Part shown: piece by piece, positions 1 to 7,045 of the stretch | How the letters are laid out: every line of letters begins with the position of its first letter | Numbering within the stretch: position 1 is the stretch's first letter | NCBI GenBank assembly: GCA_936941515.1 | Contig: CAKZJI010000279.1 | Span: 1-7,845, forward strand | Reading direction: 5' to 3' | Source: an uncultured Propionibacteriaceae bacterium | GTDB lineage: Bacteria > Actinomycetota > Actinomycetes > Propionibacteriales > Propionibacteriaceae | DNA: 7,845 nucleotides | Position numbers and translations under genes: made by a program | The notes under the pieces: model-generated | What the model was told of the DNA's origin: nothing | The model's input: the letters and a program-made list of their open reading frames with translations, nothing else | Databases searched by the model: none

Positions 1-151
1 ACCCCACGAGAAGCTTTCCAGAAACTACTCGTTGCTTCCACCACTTGACACCGCCCTCTCCATGAGCCTCCATCAGCTTGCAGATTCGCCGGAGTCGTTT
101 GGGCTCTCGGATATCATACGCGACGAGATATCGGCGTCTGTTGGTTCTCAT
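1..151 (-). CDS. cas2: Cas2 N-terminal part (spacer-acquisition protein), runs off the left edge; possibly disrupted
   Basis: Cas2 is the small ferredoxin-fold partner that bridges Cas1 dimers in the spacer-integration complex. The ATG at 151-149 overlaps the TGA of cas4-cas1 in an ATGA, and the first 31 residues read MRTNRRRYLVAYDIREPKRL followed by RRICKLMEAHG. This is the standard Cas2 first strand with the conserved Asp (D13 in YLVAYDI), followed by helix 1 (KRLRRICKLMEAHG). About 50 codons are in the window without a stop. After residue 32 the family's second strand (consensus like RVQYSVFEC) is not recognisable: this frame reads GGVKWWKQRVVSG. Skipping two bases there gives HGERCQ, which is closer to the family, so a frameshift or rearrangement is possible. 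No Shine-Dalgarno sequence precedes the start, so translation probably depends on coupling to cas4-cas1. The identity of the N-terminus is secure, but the integrity of the gene is not. Confidence 0.82.
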   Translation of the reverse strand, partial: MRTNRRRYLVAYDIREPKRLRRICKLMEAHGEGGVKWWKQRVVSGKLLVG

Positions 152-1824
152 CGAGTCACCATCGCGGTATAGTGGTCGAGCTCCCCCGTCAGAGATGCGC
201 CTAATATCCGGGCTTGGATGTCCATGATTCGCCGATATGACGCTTTATAGCCGAACTGTGGGTGTGTTATCTCTTGGTCAAGGCGACGTTCGTAGGCGCG
301 TAGCACTGCTTTGCGTCCTCCGGATTCTAGCATGCAGCCCCCAGCTCGGCTTCGGAAGTCTCTGGGTCCGACTTCGCCGTTATTGAGAACTTGTATTACG
401 ACGCTTTCTGCTACCAATGGACGAAACTCTTCTGCCAGATCTAATGCTAATGCCGGGCGGCCAAACCTCGGTTTATGGAAAACGCCAAAATATGGATCGA
501 AACCGACCGAGAATAGGACTGTGGTCAGATCCTTGATAAGCAAAGAGTAGCAGAATGACAGGAGGGTGTTGATGGGATCTGGTGGCGGTCGTCGAGATCT
601 GCCGTTTTCCTGGAAGTCTGAGATGTCTATGCGAGAGTTGTCTCCAATCATTCTCGGAAAATTATTGAAATAGATTCGTGCTGCTGTTCCCTCGATTCCC
701 AGAAGCTGTCCCGGAGAATCTGCCTGCAGTGCTTGAGAGGCAAGTTCTTTGAGCTGGCTCCCTGCGGCGTCAATTCCTGTGCGTGAATTTCTGCGCAGTA
801 ATGTCCGGCTGTTTCTGATCTTTCCTGAGATCATCTGTCGAGCTATCTCCAAATGCTCTCTCTCGGATGCCCGGAACTGTGCGATCCTCAGATCTACGTT
901 CTTTCCGGGGAGGCCCTCGGCCATTCCCGAGAACCAGCCTCCATAGGTGAACCATAGGACTGGGATGTCGTTGCGGAAGAGTTCCCTCAAAGCCTGTGAG
1001 GAGATGGTGGCGTTTCCAAAGATGCACAGTTGGCTGACGTCAATGAGCCGATAGCTGGCTTGTAATTCGCCATCGAGGCGTACTTCCAGCCTTTCGCGTC
1101 GTATCCCTATGGTCGCTCCCTGTAATGTCATATATACTGGTCGACCTTCCAGAATGGGCGCCATCAGCCGTTTGAGCTGCTTTCTTGCCTTCGGTGGGGT
1201 CTTCAGAGCGGTGAACTCGTCAGGTAAACATATCCCAACTAGAGAGCAGCGAGGGCATTTGGGGCTATTCTTTAGAGGGGCTGGGGGAGTTGGGTCGTCT
1301 GCCACTCGCCATGCCTCTTTGAGTGTTTCTATGACCTCGGTGAGTGCTGCTTCATTGACTGTGATAGCCACTCTCTGGCGGGTCTCGGCATACCAGATTT
1401 CTGCATGATTGACCGTGTACCCGGCTTCTTGAAGAAGCAGCGCCTGAGTCAGCAGCTGGATTCTGTCGCTGGGCCAAGGTGCCCCGGTTTTATCTGGATG
1501 CCCCTTCTTGTAGTCAACTGGAACAACGGAGCCGTCTCTGCCGTCTTCCACCAGATCCAGCTTGGCAACCAGGCCAAACTTGGGGGATGAGAGGGACACG
1601 GAGCGGGCCGTCCTGCCTCCCCAGGCTTCTGACTTGTCGGGAAGATCGCCTGAAACTCGATCCACAACACGATGCAGATAGAGCCCCTCCTCGACATCGT
1701 CATTGGTGACGAATCGAGACTGAACCCATTCCAGGTGAAAAAGGCGAGGACAGTACAGGAACTCGTTCAGCATTCGAGCTGGAACGGTCTCCGGCAGTCC
1801 TGGGATATCTGGGCGGATCATCAT
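148..1824 (-). CDS. cas4-cas1: Cas4-Cas1 fusion, adaptation nuclease-integrase of type I-G CRISPR
   Basis: The 558-residue protein joins a Cas4 domain (about residues 1-205) to a Cas1 domain (about 228-558). Cas4 trims prespacers and enforces PAM selection, and Cas1 integrates spacers with Cas2. In Cas4, C25 (in EFLYCPRLFHLEW) and C190, C193, C199 (KCPRCSLVGIC) are the expected Fe-S ligands, with D90 (AKLDLVE) and D104/K106 (PVDYKKG) as RecB-type nuclease residues. In Cas1, E378 (LLGIEGTAARIYF), H450 (GVFHKPRFGRP) and D462/E465 (LALDLAEEFRPL) fit the metal-binding catalytic set. Everything expected for activity appears present. I chose the ATG at 1824 because it forms an ATGA with the TGA of the Cas8-like gene and starts shortly before the conserved PARMLNEF. 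The open frame continues up to 2190, but that part reads as non-family sequence inside the upstream gene. There is no clear ribosome binding site. GC content in the Cas1 part is lower than in the effector genes. Cas4-Cas1 fusions are typical of type I-G. Confidence 0.96.
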   Translation of the reverse strand: MMIRPDIPGLPETVPARMLNEFLYCPRLFHLEWVQSRFVTNDDVEEGLYLHRVVDRVSGDLPDKSEAWGGRTARSVSLSSPKFGLVAKLDLVEDGRDGSVVPVDYKKGHPDKTGAPWPSDRIQLLTQALLLQEAGYTVNHAEIWYAETRQRVAITVNEAALTEVIETLKEAWRVADDPTPPAPLKNSPKCPRCSLVGICLPDEFTALKTPPKARKQLKRLMAPILEGRPVYMTLQGATIGIRRERLEVRLDGELQASYRLIDVSQLCIFGNATISSQALRELFRNDIPVLWFTYGGWFSGMAEGLPGKNVDLRIAQFRASEREHLEIARQMISGKIRNSRTLLRRNSRTGIDAAGSQLKELASQALQADSPGQLLGIEGTAARIYFNNFPRMIGDNSRIDISDFQENGRSRRPPPDPINTLLSFCYSLLIKDLTTVLFSVGFDPYFGVFHKPRFGRPALALDLAEEFRPLVAESVVIQVLNNGEVGPRDFRSRAGGCMLESGGRKAVLRAYERRLDQEITHPQFGYKASYRRIMDIQARILGASLTGELDHYTAMVTR

Positions 1825-2765
1825 CGTGATATGGGGGTCAGTATCCCAGTTGACTTGCTGTTGGGTGGTTGGTACCTCTTGGCGCGGCAGACATGAAAGA
1901 CCCCCAGCAGGCGGAGCTCCCGAGACAGGCCTTGGCCCAGATCCCCATCCAGGGCGGGGTGTTCCACCAGGGCCTTGACTGCTGCGGGTCCCAAGGGGGC
2001 TTTCCACAGTGGCAGGCGAAGCTCTGAGGAGGAACGTCCTCGTTGACTCGACGGATGCCAGCCGCTCGTCTGAGCCTTTTTTCTCACTGCTGTGGTCGTC
2101 CACAGTGGGTAAGACATCAGAGCCAGCCACGTGGCTCCCGGAACCCCTCGCATCGTTGCCTTCCCTCTGCCGTCCTCGGTCGCGGTACACGCGGCTCGGT
2201 GATCCAGATACTCCCCAGTGACTCCCGATACACGGCGCCAGCTGATGAGTGCCTGCCTGAGATAGTCTGGTTCGGCCTGCACGTGCTCAAGAGGCTTCTC
2301 CAGCATGGTGGCAATTGATTGCTTACCCGAAGAGGCAATGTAGTTGCTCACTGAACCACGGTTCTGTGAGTCGACTGCGAGGTCTGTGACCAGGCTGCCC
2401 AACCATGACCGCACCGTGGTCGTCTCAGCTTCGGTGGCGCTCTCAATCAGCTTTGATGTCAGCTTGGTGAGCTCTCCCTGAGGCACTCGAAGCTTGTCGG
2501 GTGCCACCCCTGGGGGCGGGAACCCAGTGGGTGCGCCTGGTACAACGACACCCTCCGGCATGGAGTTGACGAGGTCTTGAAGAGCGCTGGTCACCGCCTT
2601 GATGGAGTTCAGACTGGAGAACAGGATGGGGCAGTGTTCGGAGGTGTCCCAGGCCAGCCGCGCTTTTCCGTCCACGAAATCATGGATGAGCCGCATCGTT
2701 CCGATGGCTGCAAGAATGGCGAGAGGAGAATCGGCAATCAAAGCCGGTAATTTGACTTGGTTCAT
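1821..2765 (-). CDS. Compact Cas8g/Csx17-like subunit ('Cas3-extension' type protein) of the type I-G effector
   Basis: This 314-residue protein lies between cas3 and cas4-cas1, with ATGA overlaps at both ends. Its start (LPALIADSPLAILAAIGTMR) resembles the N-terminus of Csx17/Cas8-like type I-G subunits, which begin with a similar 'L-P-G...P-L-x-x-L-x-A-L-G-x-x-R-L' pattern. Further landmarks are SSGKQS (145-150), MRGVPGATWLALMSYPLW (205-222) and ELRLPLWKAPLG (248-259), which I recognise as the recurring core of this family. In the known type I-G complex, Cas8g spans the belly of the complex and holds Cas3. A comparable role is inferred here and fits its position right after cas3. At 314 residues it is much shorter than the longer Csx17 proteins as I recall them, so it may be a reduced form. 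A proline-rich stretch (about 75-96) looks like a flexible linker. No catalytic motif is seen. An alternative is an actinobacterial Csb3-type protein. The start has a good ribosome binding site. Confidence 0.8.
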   Translation of the reverse strand: MNQVKLPALIADSPLAILAAIGTMRLIHDFVDGKARLAWDTSEHCPILFSSLNSIKAVTSALQDLVNSMPEGVVVPGAPTGFPPPGVAPDKLRVPQGELTKLTSKLIESATEAETTTVRSWLGSLVTDLAVDSQNRGSVSNYIASSGKQSIATMLEKPLEHVQAEPDYLRQALISWRRVSGVTGEYLDHRAACTATEDGRGKATMRGVPGATWLALMSYPLWTTTAVRKKAQTSGWHPSSQRGRSSSELRLPLWKAPLGPAAVKALVEHPALDGDLGQGLSRELRLLGVFHVCRAKRYQPPNSKSTGILTPISR

Positions 2766-5647
2766 GATCCCTCCGAGGACACAGTCATGTCAGCGCAGCG
2801 CACGATGGCCTCCAACAGGGCTAGTCCCCATCTGCCATAGCGGTCGTTGAGCCGGGCAAAACGATCGGCGTCAGAAAGCCTCACCTCGACGGGCAGCGAA
2901 GCAACCACCTCAATACCGTTGATGAAGGCGCTCAAGACGTGTTCCCCATCATCAGCGACGGGGGGCAGCAACGGCCGGGCGTGTCCGTGGTGGCTTGCGA
3001 TCAGGTGACACAGCAGCTCAGGATCCCCCGGGTATGGACCCGGTAGGTTTTTCAGATGCTCCGCGACCAGAACCTCAGACCAAGACTCGTGCCGTGCTCC
3101 CCGCGGTAGTCTGCTGAGTTTCCTGGCGCGCAGGTATTGGTGACGATCACCTGGAGGCATGCCAGACTTGGCGAGAGGCTCATCAGCCAACTCGGCACGA
3201 ATGGAGTCGCCGCCGAATAGCATTGCCTGGAACCTGGGGTCCACCTTGCCCAGGTCATGCCAACGCGCGGCATCTACCACGGTGTGTCGAAGAGACTCGG
3301 AAAGCCGCAGACTGCCTGCAATGTCGTCGGCACGTCCTCCCACCGCACTCAAATGCACATCCAGGATGACTTTTTGGTTTAGATGTGAGGTCTCGTCAGA
3401 ATCGCCCTCATCCACCGCCGGCAAACCGTTTTTCTGGGATGCCTCTCGCAATACCGGGAAAGCCTCTTCCTCAACCTGGGTGAGGATGACCTGTCTGGAG
3501 AGCCGGTCACGCAGAGTTACGAGATCATCCTGGGACCAGAGGATACCGTCTTCAAGGACGATGTTCTGGGCAAGCCAGATGCGAATCGTTTCGATGATTT
3601 CGGTCTGGAGGGCATCACGACTGTCAGGGTCGTCACAGTTCCACCAGTCCTGCACCAGGTGCTTGAGCTCTGGAGGTCCTGGAACGCCAAGTCGATTGGG
3701 CAGACCCGGGTCAAGGCGAAGTGCGGCATGACCGCGCCTGAGGGAGGCCAGCTCTGAGATGTCGGGCACCTTCTCCGTGCTTGTGGGGTTCCAGCCGAAT
3801 TGGTCCAGCCCACCCAGCTCAGCTGGGGCGACGATCACATCTCCGGGGCGCAGGGAATCGGCAGACACCCAATCCCAGGACAGCAGATCTGTTTTCCCCT
3901 CAGCCCGGCGAAGTACCATCTGCTCGGCATCGTCGTCCCCGAATGGAATATCGTCGTCGAAGTCTTCCACGTCACCTACGGGAGTAGTCTTTCCGTCAAG
4001 CAGCCACTGCCGTATCGCTCCCAGCGGAACCTCCACGCATTCCTCGGTTCGCAGAGGCAGGGAATCAAGTGAGGCCCTGGCTGTGTTTGCCGGGAGAAGG
4101 CACCCTGTATCGTCGTGGAGGCCATCACGCCACGCCACCGTGATCGGAGCGATCGAGCGGTCAATCCCATGCAGATATGGGTCCAGTGGGGGATCTGTTG
4201 TGGGCACCGGCGAGGTTCGCACCCAGGCGTCGAGTTGCGCTGGAAGCAGCAGAGGCAGCAGTGGTGACGGTGCGGTGAGACTCGGAGGGAAGTTCACGTG
4301 GCGCAAGGCCAGGGGAGAGACATCCAAAGGCCCCTTCTCCTTGGTCAATGCTTGGAGAAAAGCAGCGGTGTCGACCTTGGCCTTTCCATAGACCGGAGGC
4401 TTCGGATCACCGTCTTCGACCACTACCACCTTTGCCTCAAGCCGCTCACCTCGTCGATTGAGCCGGCCGATGCGCTGAACCAGTGCATCGAAGGAGGCCG
4501 TCTCGGTCACCAGCGCAGTGGCGTCAAGATCAATTCCCACCTCTACAGTCTGGGTCGCAACCAGTACTGCCGCTCCTGGGTTTTCAGCGCGATCAGCTCC
4601 AAACAGCCTGGCCACTTGAGCTGCTGTTGCCTCCCGATCCAGGGGACGAGAACGTCCCATGAGCAGAAGCACCTCAGCGTCGTGGGGCAGGTGTTTGGAC
4701 TTCAGAAGTCTCTGATGAACTGCCCTGGCGCAATCCACAGTGTTGCAGACCACCAGAACACGAGAGTCCTCGGCAGTGACGGCCTCAGCTGCGGCTGCCG
4801 CCAACTTCTCCACGGTCTGCTCGGGTTTGAATTTCCTCCCCTCGGGAGGCGTGATCAGGGTCAGTGTCTTTGAGGCTGTCAAGCGCCGCCTAGCCGTGGA
4901 ATTCCCCAGATGCGCCTCCTCATTGAACGAAGTGACCCAGCCATTCGGCTGCTTTCCACTGGTTGCGCTGAGGTGGATGACCGAGGTCTGGGGCAAGCCG
5001 AGGACTTGGCTGGAATCCAGTGAGTGGGCCGCCTCAAGGGATGAGCTCAGGGCTTGCGCCAGATGCGCCTCATCGATCATGATCACGGAATCGGTTCCCA
5101 CCAGGGCTGCGTCGATGGGCCGCCTCCTGGCGCTGACCCCATAACCACGGAAAAACAGCCTGCTTCCCACCTGGTCGACAGTGCCAGTGATGATTCCAGG
5201 CATGTCGGGACGGGGGAGCCAGGCAGCATCCCAGGTTGTTCCACCACGCATCTTGACGATGGACAGCACTGGACCTGCACAGGAAGAGCCGGAGAGCTTC
5301 CGGAGCCGAGTCGTGATCTCTGCCGAGATGCTTCCATCAGCTGCCGTATCCAGTGCCTCAGAGATGCGCTTCCCGTGAAGCTCAGCCTGGTCCACGACGA
5401 TGCGGCGGTCGACGACAAAGAAGATTCGACGCCGCCCCAACTCGGGTGGAGCCTCACCTCCGGCGCTCATAGCCATGATGAAAACAGCCACATCCAGCAT
5501 TGATGTCTTCCCGAGCCCAGTGGGTATGTCCACCAGTGAAGGCCAAGAGCCCTTCGCGAGGATGTCTGCAACGGCGGCCGACTGCCAAGGGAAGGGAGGG
5601 TGGCCGTGCACCTCCAGCATGAACTGGCTGAAGTCGTTGGCGATCAT
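2762..5647 (-). CDS. cas3: Cas3 helicase-nuclease with C-terminal HD domain (type I-G arrangement)
   Basis: Cas3 is recruited by the crRNA-guided complex to unwind and shred target DNA. The 961-residue protein has an SF2 helicase in its first half. PFPWQ (18-22) is Q-motif-like, IPTGLGKTSM (41-50) is Walker A with K47, IMIDEAHLAQ (189-198) is the DEAH box, HLSATS (225-230) is motif III, VEVGIDLD (368-375) is motif V and QRIGRLNRRG (391-400) is motif VI. The HD phosphohydrolase domain is at the C-terminus: H765, H797-D798 (ARWHDLGKVDPRFQ), H853, H886-H887 (ASHHGH) and D953 (RCADM). Helicase first and HD last is the order found in type I-G and is reversed from the usual HD-helicase Cas3. All expected metal and ATP residues are present, so it looks active. 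A highly acidic segment (about 559-575, DVEDFDDDIPFGDDDAE) lies between the two halves. The start overlaps the csb2 stop as ATGA and has a GGAAGGGA ribosome binding site. It overlaps the Cas8-like gene by 4 bases at its end. Confidence 0.97.
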   Translation of the reverse strand: MIANDFSQFMLEVHGHPPFPWQSAAVADILAKGSWPSLVDIPTGLGKTSMLDVAVFIMAMSAGGEAPPELGRRRIFFVVDRRIVVDQAELHGKRISEALDTAADGSISAEITTRLRKLSGSSCAGPVLSIVKMRGGTTWDAAWLPRPDMPGIITGTVDQVGSRLFFRGYGVSARRRPIDAALVGTDSVIMIDEAHLAQALSSSLEAAHSLDSSQVLGLPQTSVIHLSATSGKQPNGWVTSFNEEAHLGNSTARRRLTASKTLTLITPPEGRKFKPEQTVEKLAAAAAEAVTAEDSRVLVVCNTVDCARAVHQRLLKSKHLPHDAEVLLLMGRSRPLDREATAAQVARLFGADRAENPGAAVLVATQTVEVGIDLDATALVTETASFDALVQRIGRLNRRGERLEAKVVVVEDGDPKPPVYGKAKVDTAAFLQALTKEKGPLDVSPLALRHVNFPPSLTAPSPLLPLLLPAQLDAWVRTSPVPTTDPPLDPYLHGIDRSIAPITVAWRDGLHDDTGCLLPANTARASLDSLPLRTEECVEVPLGAIRQWLLDGKTTPVGDVEDFDDDIPFGDDDAEQMVLRRAEGKTDLLSWDWVSADSLRPGDVIVAPAELGGLDQFGWNPTSTEKVPDISELASLRRGHAALRLDPGLPNRLGVPGPPELKHLVQDWWNCDDPDSRDALQTEIIETIRIWLAQNIVLEDGILWSQDDLVTLRDRLSRQVILTQVEEEAFPVLREASQKNGLPAVDEGDSDETSHLNQKVILDVHLSAVGGRADDIAGSLRLSESLRHTVVDAARWHDLGKVDPRFQAMLFGGDSIRAELADEPLAKSGMPPGDRHQYLRARKLSRLPRGARHESWSEVLVAEHLKNLPGPYPGDPELLCHLIASHHGHARPLLPPVADDGEHVLSAFINGIEVVASLPVEVRLSDADRFARLNDRYGRWGLALLEAIVRCADMTVSSEGS
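2769..2774 (-). promoter_or_regulatory. Ribosome binding site of the Cas8-like gene
   Basis: GGAGGG on the minus strand ends three bases before the ATG at 2765-2763, inside the last codons of cas3. The match is strong but the spacing is short. With the ATGA overlap it fixes the start of the Cas8-like gene. Confidence 0.6.
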
Positions 5648-7044
5648 TCTCTGTCCCTTCCGGTTTCGGGGGCGAAAAGACCGACACCGAAATAACGTCC
5701 GGCGCCCACAAGCACTGGCCCCGTGACAGGCTGTTCAAAAGTTGCTCTGACATGGCGGTAAAGACGGCCATGGGCCCGTCGGGGCAGCTCAAGGGGGGTG
5801 AGCTTGACCGCACCGTTGGTCAACGGCTGCTTGCTCAACTCTAGGCCCAGGGGTTCGGGAAACCCGGCTTGTCGGAAAGAGCGCTTCACGGCTGCGGGGA
5901 GATCGCCATCCTTGGGGTATGTATCCAGCACCAGGGGAGTGACGGATACCCATCGTCTTGAGGGGCCCAGCCAGCGATTCGTAGTAGCGCTACGGGGCAG
6001 CGGCTCATGGGGTGAATGTCGTAGCTCGAAGACATGCTTGATGCCAGGGACTCGTAACTCGACTATACGATCGGGTTCGTCACCCAAGATGCCTCGCAGA
6101 ATCCGGTGTCGTTCCGCACGGTCCAGGCCGGGGATTGCGACAGCCAACGCAACGAGATGCCCATCCGCATGTTCGAACCCGGCGAAGGGAAGTCCAAGGT
6201 ATGCGATATGAGGCTGTCCATCAATCCCGTGACCGTGGAGGGCAGGTGGTAGGGGATTCTTGGTGTCGGACATGACCTTGCTGCGCAGCGCTGCCGTGAA
6301 GCGGCCAATGAGATTTCCGGGTGGCTTCTGGTCGATGAAACGAAGAATGATCAGATCAGGGTAGGCGGATGCGAGGGATGATGCGGGTGAAACATCAGCC
6401 ACCGGACGCTGCATCCGGTATGACTGGCGTGCTCGGGAACGGCTGGCCTGCCATGAGGGCTGATTACCGTCGTAGAGGGCATTCAATTCGTCCAGGAAAC
6501 CCGGGAAAGGCACCCTGAGAGCGAAATCCTCGTGTTCGCGATCTGTGGGTTCGAAGATCTCCAGTCCTGGGATGGGGGTGATCTCGGGTACTCTGCGGAA
6601 GGCGGCGATCACGGGAGAGGAGGAGCGTCCAAGGTACGGAATGCGCCGGGCTATGTCGTCAATCCCAGCGATCTCCTCATCCGACAGTGCTTCGTCGCCC
6701 GGCCAGAAGAACTGGACTCTGGGATCTGCCGGAAAAGTGCTCACCCGCTCTTTGAGGTCGCTCTTGCGTCCCGGGTAGGTCTGATTTCCTCCTTTCTTCT
6801 CTAGCGCGTTGGTGACAACATAGGTTCGGCTTCTGCTGTGTGGCGCCAGGGTTGTGGCGTGAATCAGCGGAGGGCTCAGTCTCTCGAACTTGTAGAGCAG
6901 CGGGAGATCGCCGGTTCGGGAGACCGAACGCATTGCACTGAAGACCCGGGCGGGATGCGGAGGCCATTCCGGTGAACGAGGATCCTCGCCGTCGCCAGCG
7001 TCGTAGCGTTCGCCCATCAGACAGATGTCGAGACAGATGGGCAT
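5644..7044 (-). CDS. csb2: Csb2, Cas5-Cas6 fusion of type I-G (GSU0054 family), crRNA processing subunit
   Basis: Csb2 combines the Cas5 role (capping one crRNA end) with the Cas6 role (cutting pre-crRNA and staying bound to the 3' end). The 466-residue protein shows family landmarks in order: EWPPHPARVFSAM (26-38) in the Cas5-like N-terminus, IPYLGRSSSPV (135-145), a long arginine-rich middle (SRSRARQSYRMQRP, 201-214), LHGHG (269-273) followed by PHIAYLGLPFAGFEHADGHL (278-297), and a glycine-rich loop GPVLVGAGRYFGVGLF (442-457) typical of Cas6-type RNA-binding folds. The conserved histidines around 270-295 are candidates for catalysis, but the catalytic residue cannot be fixed from this sequence alone. 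The start ATG at 7044 lies one base after the csb1 stop and has an AGGGG ribosome binding site six bases upstream. The stop overlaps the cas3 start. The protein appears complete. Confidence 0.94.
   Translation of the reverse strand: MPICLDICLMGERYDAGDGEDPRSPEWPPHPARVFSAMRSVSRTGDLPLLYKFERLSPPLIHATTLAPHSRSRTYVVTNALEKKGGNQTYPGRKSDLKERVSTFPADPRVQFFWPGDEALSDEEIAGIDDIARRIPYLGRSSSPVIAAFRRVPEITPIPGLEIFEPTDREHEDFALRVPFPGFLDELNALYDGNQPSWQASRSRARQSYRMQRPVADVSPASSLASAYPDLIILRFIDQKPPGNLIGRFTAALRSKVMSDTKNPLPPALHGHGIDGQPHIAYLGLPFAGFEHADGHLVALAVAIPGLDRAERHRILRGILGDEPDRIVELRVPGIKHVFELRHSPHEPLPRSATTNRWLGPSRRWVSVTPLVLDTYPKDGDLPAAVKRSFRQAGFPEPLGLELSKQPLTNGAVKLTPLELPRRAHGRLYRHVRATFEQPVTGPVLVGAGRYFGVGLFAPETGRDRE
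5655..5661 (-). promoter_or_regulatory. Ribosome binding site of cas3
   Basis: GGAAGGG on the minus strand lies seven bases before the cas3 ATG (5647-5645), inside the 3' end of csb2. It supports the ATGA-overlap start and an MIANDFSQFM N-terminus. Confidence 0.6.
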
Positions 7045-7045
7045 G

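Noticed and set aside
8..40. Small inverted repeat (ACGAG...CTCGT, 17-base loop) near the left edge as a terminator or mobile-element end
   Set aside because: The arms are only 5 bases, there is no T-run, and no flanking duplication is seen. This is expected by chance.
1825..2190. N-terminal extension of cas4-cas1 to an upstream ATG at 2190 (680-residue version)
   Set aside because: The added 122 residues are low-complexity, show no family similarity, and lie in the shadow of the Cas8-like gene. The ATGA junction at 1824 and the conserved PARMLNEF close behind it give a much better start.
3759..4391. Plus-strand open frame of 210 codons, with similar ones at 3159-3731 and 4298-4873
   Set aside because: All lie opposite cas3. 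Their translations are rich in Ser, Arg and Pro, as expected of antisense shadows in a GC-rich gene, with no recognisable motif and no operon context.
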